A program made the translations under genes and the position numbers. Under the pieces are notes generated by a model. That model had not been told where the DNA came from and made no database searches. It worked only from the letters and a program-made list of their open reading frames with translations. This document shows positions 37,901 to 47,900 of a DNA stretch of 64,000 nt, in pieces; position 1 is the first letter of the stretch; the number at the start of each line of letters is the position of its first letter. The stretch is from Desmodesmus armatus (Eukaryota; Chlorophyta; Chlorophyceae; Sphaeropleales; Scenedesmaceae): NCBI GenBank assembly GCA_007449985.2, contig VIIQ02000638.1, positions 124,001 to 188,000 on the forward strand, written 5' to 3'.

Positions 37901-40900
37901 ACTGAGAGCAGCTGGTTTCAGTTCACGCGGTCGGGGTGGGGCAGCAGTGCATGTGATGAGCCATCGGCAAGTGGGAGGTGAGGAGGCGGGGTCGGCTTGG
38001 TGCATTCGATACGTCCGCCATGCCTGCACCAGTCATGGCCCTTGACATGTGTGCTCTTCAATGCCTGGCTGGACAGGCGTAGCATAGTATACTACGTAGC
38101 TGCTTGCAAATCCCTTGTGACGGCCGTGTTTGCCTTCGCCGCCCACACTGCAGTTGCAAGTGCATGGCCTTGTTGGGCCCTGTCACTGGTCACTGGCCCT
38201 TTTAGCATGCCCGCACCACCTATGGCCCTGACGTTTGTGTTCTTCAGGACCTGGCGGGGTTAGTTGCGGCGTAGCTGTCTGCAAAACCTGTGCCGCATTC
38301 TCCTTGTCTTCCCCAAGCATGTAGTGAGAACTACCTGCGGACTCCCCCCCGCCCTCCCATCCTGCAGGTGCAAGTGCATGGCCCTGTTGGGCCCAGTGGG
38401 TAGTGGCAAGACTGCCCAGGTATATGCCGCAGCCCAGGAGCTGGGCTTTGGTGTGCTGGAGGTCAACCCCAGCATGGAGCGCACAGCAGGCCAGGTGGGG
38501 CGATTGAGCTGCGAGAGTTGCTGTGTTGTTAGCTGTGGGTACAACACATTCTGGGTGCCACCTTTTGGCATGGCTTGCAGGTCGAATTGTGAGTGCGAGC
38601 TCCAAGAGGGTTTGTTGCCAGTCTCGCCACGCACTTGTTGAGGGCACAGCAGGCCAAATGCGTGGCTGTGAGCTGGCTGCCACTATCCAACCTTGCATAA
38701 TTGTAAAGCACCTTTGTGTGGTGCGAGCGTGTGCAAGGGTGGGGGGTCGGGGGACTCCATTTTGCGCTGTCCTTCCCGCCGTACTGTTGCTGGGCCAGTT
38801 GCAGCATTTTAGGTGCTTGAGTTCAGTAAATCAGCATCATTGACTTCAAGTCTGCAATCTTTCCGCCCTGCTGTGGCTGCTACCTGCTGCTGCTGCCTGC
38901 TGCTGCAGCTTCTGCGACTGGTGGGTGAGGCCACACAGTCACGCCGCCTGGCCACCGCAGCAGGCAGCGCCCCTCCGCCGCCAGCAGGGCCAACAGCAGC
39001 TGCCACTGCTGACAAGAAGCAGCCAGGTCCTGGCACCAAGCATGCAGCAGCCCTGGCACAGGATGAGGAGGGCAGGGCAGCACCAGCAGCACCCGCAGGC
39101 GGCAAAGCTGGCAGGGGACGGGGCAGGGGTGGCCGAGGTGGCGCCCGGGGAAGGGGCCGCAGCAGCCAGCAGCAGCAGCAGAAGGGCGGGTCGAAGAGAA
39201 CCCGGAAGGGTGCAGCCCGTAACAAAGCAGGTGACGAGGCAGATGAAGTTACTTCTGAGCTGGCGGGATGCGGCAGCGAATCTCAGGAGGATTCGGAAGT
39301 GTTCATGCCGGCGGCGAAGCGACGCACACGCGGGCGGCAGCAGCAGCAGCAGCAGCTACGGCGGCTGGAAGAGGATAGTGGGACTGCCGCTGCCGCTGCT
39401 GCTGCTGGTGATGGCGCCCGGAATGGGAAGCAGCAGCCCTCCAAGCAGCCCGCAGCTGCAGGGACAGGGACCGCGCCACCCTCAGAAGCAGCAGCAGGGG
39501 CAGCGGACAGCGCCAGCAAGCCTTCTGCTGGCACAGAAGCTATGACCCTAGTGCTGTTCGACGAAGCTGATAGCTTACTAGAGTCAGACAGAGGCTTCCT
39601 AGCAGCGCTGCCAGGCCTTATCAGGGACAGCCGACGGCCGATAGTGCTGTGCCTGAATGAGGCCCGGTTGCCGTCTGTGTTGGCAGGGGTGGCGGCGGGG
39701 GTGCAGGTTCAGCAGGCAATGCTGCTGCGGCCGCAGTCGGGGGAGCTGCTTCGGCTGCTGGTGCTGGTGTTGGCGGCCGAGGGGAGAAGAGGTTTTGGGC
39801 TGCAGCAAGTGCAGGAGGTGATGGCAGCACATGTAAGTGGATACATCAAATGGCAGGTGGTGGGTGTAAGGCATGCTAGTGGTTTGTCAAGAGGTGCTGC
39901 TTGTGCTAGCCTTCTCTGTGGGGTAGCTCTTTGGGGTTTGGGATGGGCCGTTCCGTACTGCTGCGGCTGCTGGTGGTGGTGTTGGCGGCCGAGGGGCGCC
40001 GAGGTTCTGGACTGCAGCAAGTGCAGGAGGTGATGGCAGCACATGTAAGTGGATGAGGGGTCGGCGGGGGCGGGGGCGGGGGGGGGGGGGGGTGCTGGTG
40101 GTTGAATGAAATGCTGCTTGTGCTAGCCTTCTCTGAGGGTCAGAGTCTTTGGTGGAAGCTCTTTGGGTTTGAAGATGGGTTAAGCGAGCTGCTACAGCTG
40201 CTCGTGCTGGTGTTGGCGGCCGAGGGGCGGCGCGGCTTTGGGCTGCAGCAAGTGCAGGAGGTGATGGCTGCACATGTACGTGTACATAGGGGTCGGCGGG
40301 GGGGTTGGGGCATGCTTGTGCTTGCGCTAGCTTTGTCTTTTGGAGTGGGGGATCTGGGCTTTCAAATGGGGTTTGCGCTGCTACAGCTGCCGGTTGCTGA
40401 TGTTTGCGGCTGTGCGGTGGCGGGGCTGTGAGCGGGCAGCAAGTTCAAGGAATGATGGGTGCACATGCAAGTCAGTTTTGGAGGAGGGGTGAAGGGCCGC
40501 TGCTGCTGTTCTGAGGCACGCTAGCATGGCTTTCTTGTGCCATGGACAATATGCCTGGTCGTTGAGCCTGGTTGCACAGCCCAGGCCGACCATGGGAGGC
40601 TGTTGAGTAGCGAGTGCCACTGTTCCTGTTGCTGTGGTGTGGTTCAGGACGTGCCTGAACATCCTGTAGGGACCCAATGAGGCTGGGCATCAGTTGATGG
40701 CAACAGGTGCATTGCGACACATGCAGCCAAGTCTGTGCGGGACTAACAGTGTCAGTACTTCCTGTGCCCCTGCATCCTGCTGGTCTGCATTCTGCAGGGG
40801 AATGATGTGCGCGCGTGCCTGACAGCACTGCAGTTCTGGACGCCTGGACCTTCAAAGCTGCAGCAGCAGCAGCAGCAGCAGCAGCAGTCTTCCCGGCTGC

Positions 40901-43601
40901 AGGTACCCCCTGGTGCTACCAGGAGCGGCAGCAGCAGCTGGACTCCTGGACAGGTGCAGCTCACAGCAGCTGGTTGACACCTGCAGCAGCACCAACAGCA
41001 GCACCCAAGGCAGCAGCGTCTGTTGCTATCGCTGAGACCTCACTACTGCAGCAGCAGCAGCAGCAGCATGATCCCGCAGCGGTGGCCTCGGATGGCGGCA
41101 GTGACAGCAGCAGCAGCAGGCAGAAAGCAGCAGCCCGTGCACGGCAGCAGCTGCACTGGGAGCACCACCTGCAGCTGCAGCAGCTGAAGGCGCAGCACCT
41201 CGCACAGGCTTGGCAGCAGCGGCGGCTGCAGCTGGCAGCAGCACGGAAGCTGTCTCGTGGGGGCCTGGGCTCTGCAGCAGCAACACCTATCGCATCTGAT
41301 ACAGATGGTGACCTAGCCGGCCTATGGGACTCACCTTGTGCTTCTGGCTACCCAGCCACGCCCCTGCACAACCTTCCGGGTGGGGTCGATCCCTCACTGT
41401 ATGGGGACGATGCAGCAGCAGCGGCGGCGGCTGCGACAGCAGCAGCGGAAGAGGACGCCGCACGCAGTGTTGCGAGGGGCAGTGGGCGAGCCAGCGGCAG
41501 GGCGGCCAGGAACAAGAGCAGGAGCAGGCTGCAGCCACGCTGGGCAGCCGCCGCTGCTGCCATTGCTGCCGCTGCTGCCATCAGGGCTCGGAGGGAGGCA
41601 GCTGCTGCTGCGACGGCTGCAGCGGCGGCTGAGGGGCATGTGGTGGCAGTGCAGCTGCTGGTTGTAGCAGATGGAGTCCGGTTGAAGGTCCTGCCGCTGG
41701 TGCAGCAGGGTGCTGGCATCGTGTCAGTTACTGCAGGCGCAGGTGATTCACCGAATGCAGACGAGTCAGACGGCGCCCTGACAGATGTGCTGGCAGAGGC
41801 AGCAGGCGCAGCACCCTCCGCCCAAGCAGCAGCAGCAGGTGAAGTTGAGGAGGGTGTGACGGGTGCTGCCGGCCGCTTCAGGGGCAGCAGGGCCCGGGGC
41901 CGTTTAGTCATCTTTGATGAAGAGGAGGAGGATGGCATGGACAGTGAAGGGGCTCTGAATGGGGTGCCTGGTGTGCCAATAGGGCCTATGGCAGCAGCAG
42001 GAGCAGCAGCAGGAGTGGCAGCGGCACTGATGCAGGGGAATGAGACTGGTGCTGCAGCTGGCGCTGAGGATGGTGTGGGTGGGGGTGTTGGTGACAGTGG
42101 GTTGGCTGCTATTGAGGTGGATACCATCGTGCCACAAGCGCTGGTTGCGTCGGATCCTCCAGCAGCTACTGATGCCGCAGCAGCAGTTCTGCAGGACGGC
42201 AGTCCCCTACAGGCCACACCACAGCGCCAAGTGGGCGTCAATGCAGACATGGGTGATGCTGCTGCTGCTGCTGTTGGCGCAGACGGACAGGCGGCGTCAC
42301 CAGGCATTGGGGCTGGTGCCGCTGATGGGACACCTGCACCTGCGCTGGGCACTGTAGCAGCCGCTGCAGCAGCAGCAGCGGTGGTTCCTGCAGTGCCTAG
42401 CGGAGCCGATGAGGCGGCTTTGTTGCGGGAGCTGCTGCTACAGGTGGCTCCGGTGCCACCTATCAGCAAGGGCAGCAGCAGCAGTAGCACAGCAGCCGGT
42501 GATGCAGCTGCAGCTGCAGCTTCAGCAGGTTGTGCTGGTGGGTCCGACACAGCAGCAGAAGCTATGGACATCGATCCTCCTGCTGGTGCTCCTAGCAGCA
42601 GCGGCACTGCAGCAGTGGCTGAAGCACAGGCAGCAGCAGTGGCAGCCCTATCAGAGATGGCTGCCGCTGCTCACGGCTTGTCAGACATAGCAGTGCTGAT
42701 GTGCCCGCAGGACGCGGCCCTGCCTGTGTCAGGCCCATGCAGCAGGCAGCACCGTGACTGCATGCTGCTACTGCAGGACATGCACCCAGCTCGCAACGCC
42801 CTTGTGCTGGCCCAAGCCGGGGACTGGTCTCTGATGCAGGAAAGGGCGCAAATCCCTTGGGCAGCAACACATGCAGCAACAGCAGAACCCACAGCACAGC
42901 GGGAGCTGCAAGAGCTTGCAGGGACAGGTGCTGGGCTCATGTGCTGTCCTGCCGATGGCTCAACGGGCGCCATGCAGTGCTTGCATGGGCTGCAGGACGG
43001 GTGTGCTGGGGTCGCTGCTGCTTGGGGCAACAGGGTGGCTCGGCGCGGCGAGGATGCGTTCTGTCTGGAAGCCTCCTTGGAGGAGTGTGACGAAGGCATG
43101 GGTGTGGGGCTGTTTGGGCGGGAACCTGTTTGCAGCAGCTACACAGCAGAGGCAGGGGTGTCACACAGTGTGGCTGAGCTGCTGCTGCACCGGCAGCTCA
43201 GCCGGGCACTGGGCTGTGCTGGTGCTGGCCTGCGCGCGCTGCATGGAGCGCAGGATGCGCAGGGTTCATGTCAGCACGGTGTAGTTGCGGGCGGTGTGCT
43301 GGGCAGCAGCAGTAGTCGCAGCAGGTCATGGATGCAGTATCCACGGCATGTGCTGTCCTCCCTGGCGAACGTGCTGCTGCTAGCGGGCCCAGCACCATTC
43401 TGTGTCAGTGGCGGCGCAGTGGGTGCAGCGGACAGGCTGTCATACCTGGGAAGCATCTGTAGGGCGGAGGCCTTCCGGCAAAGCAGCATGGTGGTTGTGG
43501 GTAGGGCCTCTCGGCGGGCTCCTGTGTTTGAGCATTACCTGTCGCGGCGCCTGCACAACCTGGCGACCAGCCACACCTGCTGCATGTTCTGGAAGAGCTA
43601 G
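33049..43601 (+). CDS. ATAD5: ATAD5/Elg1-like large subunit of an RFC-like PCNA-unloading complex
   Basis: Nuclear AAA+ clamp unloader. Exons: 33049-33119 (MHGFALDPDLEESPIK); 33236-33288, carrying a basic NLS (SKRRKVEASNRR); 33516-37977, mostly Ala/Gln/Ser low complexity with acidic and AT-hook-like RGRGRGR patches, then KAVHPFFMQ and VKYAPVLVQQLCGN with FLSDWK at the start of the AAA+ module; about 38368-38491, Walker A GPVGSGKT and AAQELGFGVLEVN; about 38909-39834, VGEATQSRRLA, a long low-complexity insert, Walker B LVLFDEADSLLE and RRPIVLCLNEARLPS; and from about 40799, GNDVRACLTALQFW followed by a long low-complexity tail. The C-terminus (LSYLGSICRAEA, RRAPVFEHYL) matches the Elg1/ATAD5 C-terminal motif. 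The low-complexity content is far above that of animal or yeast members. The frame between ALQFW (40849) and the downstream ORF changes without an obvious intron, and an exon is tandemly repeated at 39738-40470. Confidence 0.85.
34918..34952 (+). repeat. (CAG)n tract encoding poly-Gln in the ATAD5-like gene
   Basis: About eleven CAG/CAA-type codons in a row. Many shorter CAG tracts are scattered through 33550-37600 and 40860-42600. They are read as Gln, Ala (GCA) or Ser (AGC) depending on local register. Confidence 0.85.
39738..40470 (+). repeat. Four-unit tandem repeat of an ATAD5 exon core with donor site
   Basis: Units start near 39738, 39950, 40181 and 40371, about 190-230 bp each. Each copies the coding core LVLVLAAEGRRGFGLQQVQ, EVMAAH, and its donor (GTAAGT in units 1-2, GTACGT in unit 3, GCAAGT in unit 4). 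The first unit is the exon that joins in phase to GNDVRACLTALQFW. Unit 4 is clearly degenerate. The unit spacers are G-rich, including a G15 run at 40078-40092. Confidence 0.85.
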
Positions 43602-44975
43602 TGCAGGCAGTTGGTGCTTGAAGCATGCTTTGCTGTCGGTTCGGATGTTGATAGCCATCCTCAGCTGGTCTTGCAAAGCAAGAGAAGCAGGGCTAAGTGC
43701 TGGTGAAAAGTGTGCAGGGATATGCTTGCTGTGTGTTGTAATCGAAGGTTTCTGGGCGCAGGCAAATGGTTGTTGTAGAAGGCTTGGCCAACCTGGCATG
43801 CCGTAGGCTGTGTGTGTGTGTGTAGTTGGCTCCATCTGTTGACGCAGACTTCAGGCCAGCAAATGTTGTGCTCAGCCTACTACAGCCGTACAATGTGTCT
43901 GGGTACTTAGTGGCCCATCATGACGTAGTTTGATGTGTCTGGTATCACTGTACAAGCCTGCTCAGAGACTTGCAATCTACCTGGGCTTCTCATGCGCCCA
44001 ACACCTCGCCTTTCCTTGATTGTAGCAAAGACGATGTGGCACCAGGAGGTACCACAGGCTACTTGCACGGACCATTCTTTAAAGTGTCGAAGACTCTAGG
44101 GCTAAGTTCAGCATCTGGCATGCTTATGGGTTTCCACAGGCTGAGCTCTGCCATGGCCTTGCCAAGACAACTGTGAATTTCACGCATGCTGCTCCACTCA
44201 TGTTGCCTGTGCACAAACCTCAGCACAGCACTCCAGCAATTAGAAACAAGTCACAACCAAAAAAGGCGGGAAACCAGTGCTGTGCCGACCAGAGAGTAAG
44301 CAAACCGAATCTACAGCGACTCACCAAGCCGCCTGGCGGCATGGGCAGGTGTGCTGGCCATAGCAGTGGGACTGGTGACCGCAGCTCCCTATCGGGTCAA
44401 CAGCAGCAGCACAACACAACCCCAGTCATCCTTGGGACAGACAGACAAACCCTCAGCACACCCAGCACTCGTCCTGCGCAAACCTATTGCCACTAGGCCA
44501 GAACAGCCGCCAACACCACAGGTGTTCCAGACCACCGCAGCTACACCTAACCTCCCGCAGCTGTAACTTGGAGCCACTTGCAAGCGGCTCCACCAGCAAC
44601 ACCAACATGGCAGCCCCAACAGCCACATCGCGAGCATATCGCAGCACGACAAAGAGGCTGCACCAACGCTGCTGTGCTGGGCGCTCCCTCACAGCCGAGC
44701 TGGCGCACGACGGCAGCTCCAGATGATCTGCTCTGCCATGCCCTAGCAACTCGCGTGTGCAAAGGCATCAACCAAGCTCCGAGGCACACACCAAAACAGC
44801 ATAGCAGCCAGGTAGGGTACCGTGTTGCTCTGCACGCAGAGTACCTTGCTGACTTTCACTGCTGCTGCTCCATCTTGAGCTGCTCAGCCGCGAGGGCCCT
44901 TGCACAGCTTCGAACTAGCTCAGCGACACACGAACACAGCACAGCAGCCGCAGGGTTCAACCCGTGCTAAACCCT
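43602..44975. other. Convergent intergenic region, ATAD5-like and PheRS 3' ends
   Basis: Holds both 3' UTRs. Small ORFs on both strands (for example around 44480-44970) have no domain support. Confidence 0.6.
43737..43741 (+). promoter_or_regulatory. Probable poly(A) signal TGTAA
   Basis: TGTAA about 136 nt past the stop of the ATAD5-like ORF (43601). Confidence 0.55.
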
Positions 44976-47900
44976 TCACCGCAGCTCGACCTTGAGCTGC
45001 TCTGCGACGCCCTTGCGCACATCCTCCTGCAGCTTGTTTATCTCCTCGTCCGTCAGGCTGCGCTCCATGCTGCGGTAGGTGATGCGGTAGCAGTTGCTGG
45101 TGCGCTGCGTCTTGGGGTTGGTGAAGTTGTCAATCAGCTGAACCTCCTCCACAAGATCGCCACCGATACCTGTTGTTGTAAAAAATCAGTGGAAAATAAT
45201 GAGTGAGAGTAATGAGTGAGGGAGAGACAAAACAACATGCAGGAAGTGTGAGGGGCATGTCTCACTGGCATGGTATGCTTGGCACTTGGCGGCAATGTGA
45301 GAGCTGATCATTGCCTTGATCTGAGCAGTATCTGAATGACATACAGGCATGCACACCATGCAGGCTGATCAGTCAGGGCGCAAGCCTTATTGACGAAGGC
45401 AGTGCGGGAAACACCCGCCACCACGAGAAAAAACACGTCTGTCAGACAGGCCCTATCAGCAAGGCCGCATCCCGCTTACCGCGCACGAGCTCGCACAGGT
45501 TGTTCTCGGTGAACTCCGGGCTGACCCAGAAGGCCACATCCTTGAAGCAGGGTGGGAACTTGCTGTAGCTCTTGAACTTCGCCTTGAGGTTGCCCGCCTT
45601 GAACTGCTTCAGGAAACGCTCGTCATCAGACCAGAACAGCCTGGGGCGATAAAAATACATAGGGCAGTTTGCAGGCGTCAGCATGAAATCACGTCACACA
45701 TTGTGCATTGCTTGCAGGAGAGAGTGCAGGTACTAAAGCAAGCAAGACACTTTGGAGCACGACAAGGGACCTTCTTGAACGGTAGACGCCAAATGGCCAG
45801 TTGCATTTTCACAACATAGCACAGCATGGGGAGTATAGGGCTACCAAACCATGTGGTATATGGTGCACAATGCATAGGGGCTGGCAGCCACTGCGTTCAC
45901 GGACAACAAAGCACCCTACAGGCCTGCCCACGCAGCATAGACATCTACAAAGTACATCAAATGCACCACATCACACGGAGCTGTCAATTAGGGGGTGATA
46001 GCATGGCCCCTATCTGCAGCAGCTGCAGGCGCACCTGATGTCAGGGATGTCAAACAGCACCATAGCCAGCCGCTCCAGGCCCAGCCCAAAGGCCCACGCC
46101 TTGTGGCCTGCAGCAACAGCAACAAACCAGCACATGCAGCACACACTGTGATGAAGCCGGAAAGCATGCTGGCTTTCGCACCTCTCTATCATGCAAAGAT
46201 TTCCACTCCTGAAGGCCTCCATGCATATTAGACTCATGTGGCTGCCATGTCCACGCCCCAGCCTATTCAGAAGGTATGCCTTCATCATGTGCACCCTACG
46301 CCAGTTTGGGTAGCTGCTCCAACGCACCTCTACACCCATTGTCAAGAAGAACCATCGAAGATGCATTGAGCCAATTTTACATACTACTGTCTGATGCATT
46401 GATACTGCCCTGCTCACTGAGAGCCTCTGAAGCCGCACACTCTGCCATGCCCTTGTCTCTCACCTTCGCCGTAGTTCTTGTCTAGTATGACCTGCTCCAT
46501 CACACCGCAGCCCAGCACCTCCATCCACTGCCATTGAAGATAATTAGAGATATACTTACAGTTACATTATATCATATTTCTTTTATATTTCTTTTTTGTT
46601 GCGGTGGTATTACAGCCAAACGCAGCAGGATAACTAAGAAAGGATGGTCCGTTTATATGTATAAATTCGCTCTCACCTTCACCATAGTTCTTGTCTAGGA
46701 TAACCTGCTCCATCACGCCGCAGCCCAGCACCTCCATCCACTTGCCCTTGAAGAATATCTCCAGCTCAAAGGAGGGCTCCGTGAAGGGGAAGTAGGCGTC
46801 AACCCAGCGGCACTCAACGTCACCAAACAGGCTCTTGGCCAGGCCCTGTGGGGGCAGGGCCAAGGGGGGGGGGGGGGGGGGGTAGGGGTGGTGGAATTTG
46901 GGGGGGGGTGCGTGGGGTGGAGAGGGGGGAGGTGGGTTTGTGGAGGTGGTGGTGGGAAATGCAGGGCGGTTGAGAGCAGCAGCACAGCAGGTGTTGTGTG
47001 TGGTGGGGCGTTGTGTGTAGCCCAGGAAAGGCTCTTGGCCAGGCCCTGTGAGGGTGGGGGTAACTTGTGCGTGGTGGGGGTGGGGATGAGGATTAGGGGG
47101 AGTGGAATTGGGGCAGGGGTGGGGGATGCAGGGCGGTTGACAGCAGCGGCACAGCAGGTTGTTATGTATAGTGTGGGCGTTGAGTGCAGCCCAGGACCTC
47201 CCATCAAAACCCTGACACCACAGACAATCCGCAAGAACCCTGCACATCCCGGCACATCCTGACCTTGAAACAGGAGGCAATATTGCTGCAAGGCACATTT
47301 TACGGGACCACTTCCAGCTTGGCACGCCAAAATGACAACACGGCAGTTGCCACGCAAGACACTAGGTGGCGCCTGCGCCCCAAGCACTGCTTGCCAAGAG
47401 CAGTGGACCCTCCCACCACGAGGGTTGACTACGCTTGACAAGCGAAGGTCAAGACCGGCCGGTGTCCAGAAGCGGCTGCAGGCAGTCAACCCACCCTGTG
47501 CATGTTCTTGCTGGTGTGGCCTTGTTGAGAAGGCCCATCAAGCAGTCGCATAGCGTATGCCATTCCGCCATCTCTGCGTAATACAAAAATAAGAATATAA
47601 TTACTAAATACTAATTTTAAAATAAGAATATAAGAATATAAGAATAGGTGACCTGGCGAACAGCTACTGTTGTGGGTTGCAGAGCTCTGCTCACCCAGCT
47701 ACGCCTAGTGCTTGCTTGGGGCACTCGAGCGACTTGCTGACCACAGGTCCTTGGGAATACCACTACAGTAGTTTGGTTTTGAAACCACACAGCAGCATGT
47801 TTGGGGTGGTCGTCAGCAGCCCGTTTCAGCGCTGCTGCTTTTATGCCCTTTGTATGCCTGCGTTGTGGCCGTAACTGGCACAGGCTTTCTAGTGTCCTAG

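Noticed and set aside
33374..42607. Very long antisense ORFs (300-400 codons) opposite the ATAD5-like exons
   Set aside because: Shadows of CAG/GCA repeats; the products are Cys/Leu/Ser/Ala low complexity only.
46888..47262. Plus-strand Gly-rich ORF in the PheRS intron
   Set aside because: Translation of the G-rich tandem duplication; no start context or domain.
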